From Paenibacillus polymyxa (lineage in GTDB: Bacteria > Bacillota > Bacilli > Paenibacillales > Paenibacillaceae), in NCBI RefSeq assembly GCF_018614975.1, contig NZ_JAGGNR010000021.1, positions 1 through 64,000 of the forward strand: a stretch of 64,000 bases of DNA, given 5' to 3'. The stretch's first letter is position 1; every line of letters begins with the position of its first letter. A program made the translations under genes and the position numbers. Under the pieces are notes generated by a model. It was not told where the DNA came from. It searched no databases and saw only the letters and a program-made list of their open reading frames with translations. Of the stretch, positions 53,625-62,488 are shown piece by piece.

Positions 53625-54143
53625 TTACAGTATCGTTTTGATCATTATAAAATCAATCTGTTTCTCATCTCCCATGTAAAAAGCATGAGCTCCTGTCTGT
53701 ACAAACCCCATCTTTTCATAAAATGCGATGGCATTTTCATTTTTCTCCCACACGCCTAACCAAATATTCGTTTTGTGATGTTTTTTTGCCATCTCTATGG
53801 CTTTATGGAGCAGCACTTTACCCAAGCCATGTTTTTGGAACTCTTTCTTGATGTACACTCGCTCGATCTCAAGGGATTCCACACCCATCTTCTCAGACTG
53901 AGCATCATTGATATTTACCTTCATGTACCCTGCCACTTTATGGTTGACATAAATAAAAAGAAATTGTGAATCCGCAATGGACAGTTCCGTTTCCAATTGC
54001 TCCCGATTAAACGCCTTTTCCAAATAAGCTTTCATATTTTCGGGTGAATTTTGCGCTTTAAACGTTTCATTAAACGTCTCATAACTTATCTCCTGCAGTT
54101 CACATACATGTTCAATGGTACATATCTCTATACGAATCGTCAT
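53625..54143 (-). CDS. GNAT-family N-acetyltransferase
   Basis: A 172-residue GCN5-type acetyltransferase. IERVYIKKEFQKHGLGKVLLHKAIEMA carries the acetyl-CoA pyrophosphate-binding Q/RxxGxG/A motif, followed by IWLGVWEKNENAIAFYEKMGF, the usual final strand and helix. The substrate is unknown. AAAGGAATG precedes the ATG. It is AT-richer than its neighbours and divergent from the next gene. Confidence 0.9.
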   Translation of the reverse strand: MTIRIEICTIEHVCELQEISYETFNETFKAQNSPENMKAYLEKAFNREQLETELSIADSQFLFIYVNHKVAGYMKVNINDAQSEKMGVESLEIERVYIKKEFQKHGLGKVLLHKAIEMAKKHHKTNIWLGVWEKNENAIAFYEKMGFVQTGAHAFYMGDEKQIDFIMIKTIL

Positions 54144-54260
54144 CTATATTCACATTCCTTTAACAAGTTAATCGTTTGTTGCAAATGCACTAAAAAAGGG
54201 TTACATTGAATTTAGCTCAATTTTGTTGTATTTGCAACATAATATCTAAAAAGAGGTTGA

Positions 54261-54680
54261 ATGAATTTGAAATATGTACTTTTTGTCGCAGGTATTCTCA
54301 TCTTAACACTTGGCATTTCCCTTACCATCCAATCTGAACTGGGTACCTCACCGTTTGATGCACTTCTGGTAGGGCTGTCACATCATGTAGGGCTTTTACA
54401 GACCAATTTTGCACCCATTCCGATTGACCGCTTAACATTAATCTTGCATGAAATCACTCAAACTCCCTTATTTGTATCGAGAACATTCATTTACCTTGTA
54501 TTTTTAATTCTAGCGTTTCTGCTCAGTGGGCCGATTGGGCTTGGAACGTTGATAACCGTATGTTGTGCAGGTGTACTTCTTCAGTTCATCATGGGCCATA
54601 CGAAAAAGATAATAGATCGCATATTAACAGACATGGATACATCGTCACATACTAGAAGTGATAAAGAACATTCCGTCTAA
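54261..54680 (+). CDS. YczE/YitT-like membrane protein with internal deletion
   Basis: A 139-residue membrane protein. The first 47 residues (LGISLTIQSELGTSPFDALLVGLSHHVGL) match the N-terminal repeat of YczE-family proteins, and the rest (LQTNFAPIPIDRLTLILHE to LLSGPIGLGTLITVCCAGVLLQF) matches the second half. About 75 residues usually found between them are absent, in frame. It has about three or four membrane helices instead of the usual six or so. The full family is about 210 residues of unknown function. AGAGG precedes the ATG. It may be non-functional or a shortened variant. Confidence 0.65.
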   Translation: MNLKYVLFVAGILILTLGISLTIQSELGTSPFDALLVGLSHHVGLLQTNFAPIPIDRLTLILHEITQTPLFVSRTFIYLVFLILAFLLSGPIGLGTLITVCCAGVLLQFIMGHTKKIIDRILTDMDTSSHTRSDKEHSV

Positions 54681-54708
54681 TCGGTGTACACCTTCTACAC
54701 CATAAAAA

Positions 54709-54739
54709 GGCTGAATCAAAGGTTCAACCCCTGATCCAG
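54709..54739. terminator. Terminator between the YczE-like and GH26 genes
   Basis: GGCTGAATCA pairs with TGATCCAGCC (one mismatch). It lies between two converging genes. Confidence 0.65.
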
Positions 54740-54755
54740 CCCATCAACCTCTTCC

Positions 54756-57335
54756 TTAAGGCTCAATTCCCCATACCAGCTGACCGTTCACATACCCCGT
54801 AACCTTATCATGGTTTGCGAACTGGCTGCCAGATGCCTTGAACGAGTAATCATTAGTCTGTGTGTAATTTGACCAATTGTTTTTGGAAAAGCGTGCTTGA
54901 ACCTCTGCGCTCTGGCCTGCATTCAGTGTTCCTGCCGCACTTGTAAAGCCCACTTCCAGATAATGATCGGCTCCGGCAACTGGAGTCGCAAGTTTAACGA
55001 ATTGGCTCGTTACATTTGCACTGCCCATACTAGCCCAGTCGGACCAGAAACTCTGAGCCTCTTCCCCGTCAATCGTATAGTAATACCGGAGTTTTACATC
55101 ACTCAACGGAATGGCCGAATCACCAGAGTTAACCAATTTGAATTTAGGTGAAATTCCGTTGGTGGATGCACTTGTATTGCCGTTAAACGCTTGAATCGTC
55201 AAATCTCCAGCAGGTACAGTAATCGTGCTGTCTAACACATTCACTGTAAGCACAGAGTTATTTCCTCCATTAAAGTGAAAGTTCAATACGTTCTGGCCTA
55301 AGGGCAGCGTGGCAAGATAGGATTTGTTCAGAACAACAGCAGAGCTGGATGCTGTATAATTCTGACCCCATACAAGTGTAACATTCCCCTTTGTGATGCT
55401 TGTAAGCTCACGTCCGTTTAAGGTAAGGGATATGGAAAGATCTTGCGCTGGATTCGTCGCTTTATCAAATGTTGCATTCACAGGTGAAATCACAGCATCT
55501 GTATTCGGTGTTGAATCCACAATTTTGACTTTTAACACAGGGTCCTGACCTTGATTAAAATCCAGAACAATTGAGTGCTCGCCAACCGGCAGTGTCGCCA
55601 GGTACGCTTTTTTCAGCAGTAATGTGCTTCCGTTCAAGGTATAGTCCGTCGTTGCGGTCAATGCATTGTTGCCTGCCCGGAGAGCCGTTAACGTATTGCC
55701 GTTTGCATTCACGGTTACGGTTTTATCGCTTTGATTGGGTGTGTATTTGTCAAATTCGACATTTCCAGGTGTGATGGATGCACTGGGGTTGGGATTGTTA
55801 ACCTTTAGATTTGGCAGCTCATCCAACGTAATGACATAATCACTTTGATAAAGCGTTTTCAACGTTGCCGGGTAATTAAATGCATCACTCATCAGATGCT
55901 CGCCATACCAAGGGCAGAAGTACAGCCATCCTGATTTCTCCTCGGTCAGATTCTTCACACTTGGAATGGTATCGTTCTCCGTCATGGCTACCATTTTTGT
56001 ACCGTTCGTCAACTCAACAAGCTTATAGAAAATCGAGGTAATCGCATCCTCATTCGGCACGCCGGACAAACCGTCATAACGGTTGTAGATCGTATTGTAT
56101 TTATCATATCCGACGAGATCCACCTGATCATCACCCGGATACCATGCCGGAGAAGTACTGTATACATAGCTGTTGTAGGTCCAGATCAGATTGTGCAAGC
56201 CATACGTCTCGGTCAGTTCGGTATAAAGCAGATCCCATAGCTCTTTGTACACTTCTGCACCTGCCGAAGCCCACCAGAACCATGCACCTTCCCCGTTCAG
56301 CCCGCCGTTCCCTTCTGCTTCATGATACGGACGGAACAGAACCGGCACGTTGTTGTCTTGCAAAATCAGTAATTGTTCTGCCAAATCCTCGATGGTCATC
56401 ATCACGTATTGATACTCTTTGGTACCGGGAATTACCGCATTTGCTGTATTAAAATTCGTTTCTGTTGGCTTGTACGTAGCTTCTTTCCAGTCTACAAAGT
56501 CTCCGAGCTCATACGTATTGAAATTACGAGGCACATTGATATGCCAGGAAGCTGTTGCAATGCCTTCACGGTTATTTACCCAATCAATCATGCGATCGGT
56601 TGTACCGTCCTCCCAACCATACAACGGATTATAATTCATCAGATCAAAGCCGCGAATAGCCGGATACTTTCCGGTCAGATCATGAATCCATTCGAACTCA
56701 AGCTCCGAATCTCCGTCATTCCCTCCTCCGTAGATCTCTTGCTGACCAGAAATGATATTGTTTCCGTATACCTCCGTTAAATAATTCATCAAAATTTGCG
56801 TTTCCGGTGTAGCTTCAGGATCAGTGAGAACTGGCTGCACATTCAGAGGATCCAGATCCGCATAATCCACTGTGAAGGTATCAAAATACGCGAAGCCCCA
56901 GCCAGCCTTCAGCTCAATCGTGTTGGCCCCCTGATTCAGCTTGTGAAAGCCAAAATCGAAGTCTGACCATGTTGTTGTGTAAGGCAGCATGTACGCACCT
57001 TTCGTAACACCATTCACGATTAAATTTTGTGACCTGCCATCTGCACTGAGCTCCTGCATATATCGTGTGGAGATTGCGTACATGCCGGTTTCCGGGACAG
57101 TAACTGTGAAGGTTAGTGTGCCAGAGTTCTGCATCCAGACAAATCCGTCCCCTGAGAATCCAGGCTTGGGTTGTCCATAGATTGAAGTAACCACTTGAAG
57201 ATCGGGGGTGAGCTGCGCATCTTCGCTTTCGATGGTGAAAAGTGGTGTGTCTGCATGAACGGGCGCTGTCATTAATCCAAGCAGTAGGGCCAATGCCAGC
57301 ATCATTGCGGTTGCCTTTTGGAGCAAATTTTTCAT
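54756..57335 (-). CDS. Secreted modular beta-mannanase: CBM35-GH26-X2-X2-CBM3
   Basis: An 859-residue secreted enzyme. A signal peptide (residues 1-28, cleavage VHA|DT) is followed by a CBM35-like mannan-binding module (about 31-160). Next comes a GH26 catalytic domain (about 175-505) with the acid/base glutamate in RPYHEAEG and the nucleophile glutamate in VAMTENDTIP. Two Ig-like X2 modules (about 510-600 and 605-695, each ending in a GTTL/VV-type strand with LATLP) follow, and then a C-terminal CBM3 cellulose-binding module (about 710-859). It attaches to plant cell walls and cuts mannan. The start at 57335 fits GGAAGGAAG spacing better than the ATG 9 bases earlier. A strong cre site lies 59-72 bases upstream. 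Confidence 0.92.
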   Translation of the reverse strand: MKNLLQKATAMMLALALLLGLMTAPVHADTPLFTIESEDAQLTPDLQVVTSIYGQPKPGFSGDGFVWMQNSGTLTFTVTVPETGMYAISTRYMQELSADGRSQNLIVNGVTKGAYMLPYTTTWSDFDFGFHKLNQGANTIELKAGWGFAYFDTFTVDYADLDPLNVQPVLTDPEATPETQILMNYLTEVYGNNIISGQQEIYGGGNDGDSELEFEWIHDLTGKYPAIRGFDLMNYNPLYGWEDGTTDRMIDWVNNREGIATASWHINVPRNFNTYELGDFVDWKEATYKPTETNFNTANAVIPGTKEYQYVMMTIEDLAEQLLILQDNNVPVLFRPYHEAEGNGGLNGEGAWFWWASAGAEVYKELWDLLYTELTETYGLHNLIWTYNSYVYSTSPAWYPGDDQVDLVGYDKYNTIYNRYDGLSGVPNEDAITSIFYKLVELTNGTKMVAMTENDTIPSVKNLTEEKSGWLYFCPWYGEHLMSDAFNYPATLKTLYQSDYVITLDELPNLKVNNPNPSASITPGNVEFDKYTPNQSDKTVTVNANGNTLTALRAGNNALTATTDYTLNGSTLLLKKAYLATLPVGEHSIVLDFNQGQDPVLKVKIVDSTPNTDAVISPVNATFDKATNPAQDLSISLTLNGRELTSITKGNVTLVWGQNYTASSSAVVLNKSYLATLPLGQNVLNFHFNGGNNSVLTVNVLDSTITVPAGDLTIQAFNGNTSASTNGISPKFKLVNSGDSAIPLSDVKLRYYYTIDGEEAQSFWSDWASMGSANVTSQFVKLATPVAGADHYLEVGFTSAAGTLNAGQSAEVQARFSKNNWSNYTQTNDYSFKASGSQFANHDKVTGYVNGQLVWGIEP

Positions 57336-57393
57336 CAATTCCATCTTCCTTCCCAAGTGAAATATGATAATGAAATGTTAATGAACCCATTCA

Positions 57394-57407
57394 TGATGGC
57401 GCTTTCA
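57394..57407. promoter_or_regulatory. Candidate cre (CcpA) site upstream of the mannanase gene
   Basis: On the minus strand this reads TGAAAGCGCCATCA, one mismatch from TGWAANCGNTNWCA. It lies 59-72 bases before the GH26 start codon, where CcpA binding would block transcription when preferred sugars are present. Confidence 0.6.
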
Positions 57408-57616
57408 TTTTAAACATAGCATGCACACCAATATTTGTAAATATATGGTGAATGAGAATGTTTGAAATTCTTTTGTACCAGTACTTTGAAAGCCATTTGT
57501 CCATCGTTTCACCAATATTGAAGCCAATCGAAAACGGTTCATTATCTAACCAGATTTGGGCCTAGAACTTCATCTCACATTAGATAATTGTACTTGGTAG
57601 AAAACTTAAAAAAACA

Positions 57617-57646
57617 AAAAAAGCACTCCTGGATCGGATGCTTTTT
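57617..57646 (-). terminator. Terminator after the xanthine dehydrogenase operon
   Basis: AAAAAGCA pairs with TGCTTTTT around a 13-base loop, in an A/T-rich setting. It lies about 57 bases past the stop of the 2Fe-2S subunit gene. Confidence 0.65.
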
Positions 57647-57702
57647 CAAAGAACGTTTCTTCAATTCTCCTTGTTTTTTTATGCTACGTCCTGCGTCCCG
57701 AC

Positions 57703-58221
57703 TCACCTTACGATTTCCTCGGTAGATGTTACCTTTAGTGAACAGCGCTCCCCTGCCTTGCGTACCGCCCGAATAATGCCCCCGTAGCCGGTACAACGAC
57801 ACAGATTCCCGCACAATCCCGTTTCAATCTGTTCTTGAGAAGGTTCAGGATGTGCATCCAGTAATGCCTTGGTGGAGATCACCATGCCCGGAGTACAGTA
57901 ACCGCACTGGAAACCACCTTCCTCCACAAAAGCCTGTTGAATCGGATGCAGAGTGCCTTTCTCTTCGCCATGCAGACCTTCAATGGTCGTAATGTCACTG
58001 CCTTCACATTGATAAGCCATGAGAAGACAGGAATTCACGGGCTCCCCATCGATCAGCACCATACATGCGCCGCACCGACCGACTTCGCAGGATACTTTGG
58101 TACCCGTCAGTTGCAAATGAGTCCGAAGTACATCGACAAGTCGGGTCGTTTGGGCGATCTCCAGATGTTTCTGCTCGCCATTCACAACGGCTGTCCAGTA
58201 GTTTTCAAGTGGTTTACTCAT
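57703..58221 (-). CDS. pucE: Xanthine dehydrogenase, 2Fe-2S subunit (PucE-like)
   Basis: A 172-residue iron-sulfur subunit. The plant-type 2Fe-2S site C45-x4-C50-x2-C53 (CEVGRCGAC) and a later cysteine are present, and the second cluster site GFQCGYCTPGM...CGNLCRCTGY. It passes electrons from the molybdenum site to FAD. Its ATG overlaps the large-subunit stop by 4 bases (ATGA), and AAGGAG lies before it, so it is translationally coupled. Purine substrate is inferred from the cluster; the family also serves other N-heterocycles and aldehydes. Confidence 0.9.
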   Translation of the reverse strand: MSKPLENYWTAVVNGEQKHLEIAQTTRLVDVLRTHLQLTGTKVSCEVGRCGACMVLIDGEPVNSCLLMAYQCEGSDITTIEGLHGEEKGTLHPIQQAFVEEGGFQCGYCTPGMVISTKALLDAHPEPSQEQIETGLCGNLCRCTGYGGIIRAVRKAGERCSLKVTSTEEIVR

Positions 58222-60602
58222 GATGGACTCACTCCTTCCTGCAAAGGTACATTTAAAGGTCTGACCAGTTGTTCCCTCGGTACAGGAAGACGGTTAATCC
58301 ATACGCCTGTTGCCTGATGAATTGCGGCTGTAATGGCCGGCGCAAGCGCTACGGAACCAATCTCACCCATGCCTCTCGGGCCAAATGCATCACCTTCGGG
58401 CAAATCTTCAATAGCCTCAACCTCCAGACTCGTATGGATATCCCGAATCGTAGGGATCAGATAGGTGTCGAGGTTGGTCGTTACATAGCGGCTGTCCTGC
58501 ATGACCGCATCTTCGGTCAACGTAAATCCAAGGGCCATGACACTGCCACCTTCAATCTGTCCGATATATCCCATCGGGTTGATAACCGGGCCAGCCGCCA
58601 CAACATGGCGGGTATCGAGCAACTTGGTTTCGCCGGTCAAGGTGTTCACTTCCACCTCTGCCGCAACCGCCGCGTACGTATACAAATAATGCCCGCCTAC
58701 CACGTTGTCCGGCGTAGTTGGGTAATCGAACTTTGTATCGAAAATCCATTCATCGGCTTCGCCCTGCATCGCGAGTTCAGCATACGAAACTATAAAACCT
58801 GATGAAACTCCCTCTTTCGCCAGGTATTGAGATGCACCTAAATAACTTTCAGCCTTTTCTGGTGTTTCTACTTCTGAAGTTTCGGCAGGAAGCTGGTCTT
58901 TGCGCCATACGCCACCGGGTCCTGTTACCAGTTCATCCACCGGAATGCTCGACATTTCAGACGCAACAGTGAGAACACGGGAACGAAATGGAGTCTGCAA
59001 CCGCTGCAAAGCCATCCAGGCCATCGTTGTTGAACGTGAAGCAGTGCTTGATCCGCTGTGTGGTACACGATCCGTGTCTCCAATGATGATACTGAGATCC
59101 GATGTACTGCATAGGAACAGATCACACAACATAATTTCCAACGTTGCAATGAGCCCTTGACCGAATTCCTCGTAGCTGAACGCCACCTCAATCTTGCCTT
59201 CGTTATTCAGGGACAGGCGGCCTCCTGCAGGGTCCGGAATGCCGTAACCCAGCCCTGCACCATGCATGGCGATGGCTGCTCCGACTCCGCGCTTGATCCA
59301 CGGCGGCAGAGTAGGATCTGCCAGGGGATGCTGATGTTTTTGCCACAGTTCGGAGCGATCCAATGCCTCCCATACTTGAAACAGTCCATCCGTGACCAGA
59401 ATGCGTTGATTCAGCGGTCCGGGATCATTCTTTTCCCTCATATTGCGTCTGCGGAACTCCCAAGGGTCCATGTTCAGGATTGCTGCAAGCCGATCCATCT
59501 GGCCTTCCATGGCAAAAATCGCCTGATTCCCGCCAAATCCGCGAAACTCACCTGACAGCCCGTTATTCGTATATACAGATACACCTTCCACATCCACATT
59601 TGGAATGGCGTAGGGTCCAAGGCAATGCTCAGTACAGAAGTTCAGCACAGGTGCGCCAAGTGTGGCGTACGCTCCTGTATCTGCTGTTATACGGACACGA
59701 TGCGCCTGGATAATACCTTCTCGACTCATACCCGTCTGCATTTCAATCTTCATCGGATGCCGCTTCAGCCCTGCACGCACGGATTCTTTACGTGAATTAT
59801 GCATTTTCACAGGACGTCCGCATCTCAAAGCCAACAATGCACCATAAGGCTGTACGTTTAGTTCATCTTTTCCGCCAAATGAACCACCAATCGGTGAAGA
59901 CACCACCCGGATATCTTCTTCAGGACAGCCAATGATGCGCGCAAGCTGCATCCGGTCTTTATAACCATGTTGCGTTGCTGCGTATACATTCAGCCTTCCC
60001 TCTTCATCCGGGACAAACAAGCCACCTTCTGTCTCCATGTATGCATGCATCTGACGAGGCGTATAATACGTCTCTGTCACGATATGATCACACGTGGCAA
60101 AGGCTTGCTCGGCATCTCCACGTTTGATCTCCGTCCGATGCAGCACATTACCGGGACCATGCTCATGCAACTCTGGTGCGCCGGGAGCCAATGCAGCATC
60201 TGTACTATCCAGTGGCGTGAGTTCTTCATACACTACCCGGATCGCGTCCAGTGCGAGGGCCGCACGTTCCGGAGAATCCGCAGCAACCGCTGCAATGGCG
60301 TCACCGACATAACGCACGATATCCTCACAGAACACAGGCTGGTCCGGGGTCGCAATGCCAAAACGATTCAGACCAGGCACATCTTTGGACGTCAGAACCG
60401 CATAGACACCCTCCAACGCCTCAGCTTCCGAAGTATCTATAGACAATAGGCGAGCATGAGGATATTCGCTTCGCAATACTCTGCCATGAATCATGTCAGG
60501 TAGCGTCATATCCGTCAGATATTGAAGCTGGCCAGTTACTTTGGGTGCCCCGTCTGGCCGCAGGTGCCAGCGTTTCCCGCTCTGTTGCCGATTCAGCAGC
60601 AT
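58218..60602 (-). CDS. pucD: Xanthine dehydrogenase, molybdenum-binding subunit (PucD-like)
   Basis: A 794-residue molybdopterin subunit. The Ald_Xan_dh_C domain lies near the N-terminus (TGQLQYLTDMTLPDMIHGRVLRSEYPHARL), followed by SSPIGGSFGGKDELNVQPYGA and FRGFGGNQAIFAMEGQMDRLA, and the C-terminal GEIGSVALAPAITAAIHQATGV with the catalytic glutamate region GMGEIG. It hydroxylates a purine (probably hypoxanthine/xanthine). GGGGGAGAGGG precedes the ATG. Close homologues include aldehyde and nicotinate dehydrogenases, so the substrate is not certain. Confidence 0.9.
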   Translation of the reverse strand: MLLNRQQSGKRWHLRPDGAPKVTGQLQYLTDMTLPDMIHGRVLRSEYPHARLLSIDTSEAEALEGVYAVLTSKDVPGLNRFGIATPDQPVFCEDIVRYVGDAIAAVAADSPERAALALDAIRVVYEELTPLDSTDAALAPGAPELHEHGPGNVLHRTEIKRGDAEQAFATCDHIVTETYYTPRQMHAYMETEGGLFVPDEEGRLNVYAATQHGYKDRMQLARIIGCPEEDIRVVSSPIGGSFGGKDELNVQPYGALLALRCGRPVKMHNSRKESVRAGLKRHPMKIEMQTGMSREGIIQAHRVRITADTGAYATLGAPVLNFCTEHCLGPYAIPNVDVEGVSVYTNNGLSGEFRGFGGNQAIFAMEGQMDRLAAILNMDPWEFRRRNMREKNDPGPLNQRILVTDGLFQVWEALDRSELWQKHQHPLADPTLPPWIKRGVGAAIAMHGAGLGYGIPDPAGGRLSLNNEGKIEVAFSYEEFGQGLIATLEIMLCDLFLCSTSDLSIIIGDTDRVPHSGSSTASRSTTMAWMALQRLQTPFRSRVLTVASEMSSIPVDELVTGPGGVWRKDQLPAETSEVETPEKAESYLGASQYLAKEGVSSGFIVSYAELAMQGEADEWIFDTKFDYPTTPDNVVGGHYLYTYAAVAAEVEVNTLTGETKLLDTRHVVAAGPVINPMGYIGQIEGGSVMALGFTLTEDAVMQDSRYVTTNLDTYLIPTIRDIHTSLEVEAIEDLPEGDAFGPRGMGEIGSVALAPAITAAIHQATGVWINRLPVPREQLVRPLNVPLQEGVSPS

Positions 60603-60635
60603 GATCCCTCTCCCCCTTTGTTTAATCGAAATCTT

Positions 60636-61550
60636 CTATTCGTGAAGTGCTTTCCATAGCCCGGCGCCAAGCATGTTGCCCGCGGTCTGCTTGCGATAAT
60701 ATTCTGTTGCAAATGCATCCCCATACGTTGTAAATTCACTAGCAACAGCAGCTGCGAGAGTCGCCGCTTGCATGACAGTGGCTTCGCTATTAAAAAGCTG
60801 TCGTTCTGAATTCAGCAGTCTCATTGCCATGCCTGAACCCCCGCCTGCAGCAATCGCAATCTTGGTCCAGCGGTTATCCGAATCAATCTCACCGTGTAAC
60901 GCAACCGTCACCAGCGAAGCACTGAACGTCTCCCGTCGACCCAACTTGCGGTAAAAGGAAACTTCTCGTGCAGCAGATCTGTGCCCACTGTCCACATCAA
61001 ACAGAGAGGACGGTCTCATCGGGATATGAATCGAGATTAATACACCCCCTGGATTCCGACTTCCATCCCGTCCACCTCGAAGCCAAGATGACACACTGCG
61101 GATCTCAATTCCGTTGTCCGTCAACCAGTGCAGCTCCGCATCATATACAAGCAAAGCAGGCAACGTATCCCCTACTCCGGATACAATATTCCCTCCAAGG
61201 GTTGCCACATTGCGAATGGAAGGAGCCGCAATTGTATTCACCGCTTCTTGCAGGATCGGCAGTTGATGCAGCAACGCTTGTGAAGCACATTCCTTTAATC
61301 GGGTCATTGCGCCAATGACGATCTCATCTCCCTGAATGGATATACCGTTCATTTCAGGAATATGAGCCAGGCTAATCATGTGTTCAGGTGCAGGAACCAA
61401 ACCGCCCTCCCACTGGGTTCGCAGCAATGTTCCACCTGCCGTGAAACAACATATTCCCTTGAATCTTCTTCTCAACGTTTGCAGTTCTTGCAGATTCTCA
61501 GGCTGCCATACCGATGGCATGGCTCCAGAACCGTATGCCGGTGTTACCAT
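60636..61550 (-). CDS. pucC: Xanthine dehydrogenase, FAD-binding subunit (PucC-like)
   Basis: A 304-residue FAD-binding subunit of the CoxM/PucC type. The FAD-binding segments AAPSIRNVATLGGNIV and NVATLGGNI...DTLPALLVYDAEL are conserved. It accepts electrons from the 2Fe-2S subunit and passes them to NAD. It is the first gene of the pucC-pucD-pucE series; the ATG at 61550 follows GGGG. About 290 bases with a hairpin (61765-61797) separate it from the accessory genes upstream, so it may have its own promoter. Confidence 0.88.
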   Translation of the reverse strand: MVTPAYGSGAMPSVWQPENLQELQTLRRRFKGICCFTAGGTLLRTQWEGGLVPAPEHMISLAHIPEMNGISIQGDEIVIGAMTRLKECASQALLHQLPILQEAVNTIAAPSIRNVATLGGNIVSGVGDTLPALLVYDAELHWLTDNGIEIRSVSSWLRGGRDGSRNPGGVLISIHIPMRPSSLFDVDSGHRSAAREVSFYRKLGRRETFSASLVTVALHGEIDSDNRWTKIAIAAGGGSGMAMRLLNSERQLFNSEATVMQAATLAAAVASEFTTYGDAFATEYYRKQTAGNMLGAGLWKALHE

Positions 61551-61764
61551 CGCTGCATCCCCTTTCTCTCTCTTCCTTGGGCAGGAAATTCAACCGTCTG
61601 ATCCAAATAATTCTTCAAATCATATGAGAGTTCAGCAACAACGTCAATTACCTTCACATCGTTTTGGATAAATGTATAAAACCTGCGTTCTATTTGTGCT
61701 TGATGCATTATGATCTATCAAAAGCTAACATAGACTCTCTTTCACCACACGTTAAAATAAGACA

Positions 61765-61797
61765 AACAGGCCAACCAGACTGCCTGGCTGACCTGTT
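61765..61797. terminator. Probable terminator between pucB-like and pucC-like genes
   Basis: AACAGG..ACCAG pairs with CTGG..CCTGTT in a long GC-rich stem. It follows the MobA-like stop codon by about 40 bases on the minus strand. The U-tract is short, so read-through is possible. Confidence 0.55.
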
Positions 61798-61837
61798 CAT
61801 GTCATTAAATTAAACATAATTATTCATCTTCTCCTAT

Positions 61838-62488
61838 TCATGAGTCTGTCTTATTCGATTCAAATACATGACTCAAAATGCGTTCCAATTCCGGTTCCGT
61901 ATCCGCATCCCAGAAACTAGTCTCAGACAGTGATACATGTATACCTGAATAGTTGGCACTGTACATAATCTTGCGCGCCCCCTCATCTCCATGCAAAGAC
62001 AAGAGAGGTCCGAACATATGGGATCGAAAAGCAACGGGCGGCTTTCCTCCCTCACCGTCGGTAGCTGCGACATAGTCACATAGTTTGTGGGTAGCCAGTG
62101 CTGTAGTCACCAGATTGATATCCTGTGCTTGTAATAAAGGCTGATCCGCCAGTAACATGAGAATGCCCTCCGGTTTGTACTCCATGGCCGACAATACGCC
62201 AGAATGAAGAGAATTCGCCATGCCGCAAGCATAGTCAGCACAGGCCACAATTCGAAGTCTCGCTGTGGGATGATACGCATACGTGGCAGAATCAATCCAT
62301 TTTACAGGCAGCCATGCCAACGAATCTTCCGGTTTGACTACACAGACCACTTGATCCAGATCCGAATTCAGCGCAGCTTCCAGTGACCATGCAGCCAGTG
62401 ACCTCCCGTCTGGCATGACAACCGAGAGTTTATCCCGACCAAGGCGACGGCTCCTACCTGCTGCCAGAACTATGCCCGTCATTCGCAT
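61838..62488 (-). CDS. pucB: Molybdenum cofactor cytidylyl-/nucleotidyltransferase, MocA/PucB type
   Basis: A 216-residue nucleotidyltransferase. The N-terminal GIVLAAGRSRRLGRDKLSVVMPDG and a later LMLLADQPLLQAQDI motif match MobA/MocA-like enzymes that add CMP or GMP to molybdopterin. In B. subtilis PucB is needed for xanthine dehydrogenase maturation. It overlaps the end of the XdhC-like gene by 35 bases. I chose the ATG at 62488 behind GAAGGGAAG; another in-frame ATG lies two codons downstream. Confidence 0.88.
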   Translation of the reverse strand: MRMTGIVLAAGRSRRLGRDKLSVVMPDGRSLAAWSLEAALNSDLDQVVCVVKPEDSLAWLPVKWIDSATYAYHPTARLRIVACADYACGMANSLHSGVLSAMEYKPEGILMLLADQPLLQAQDINLVTTALATHKLCDYVAATDGEGGKPPVAFRSHMFGPLLSLHGDEGARKIMYSANYSGIHVSLSETSFWDADTEPELERILSHVFESNKTDS

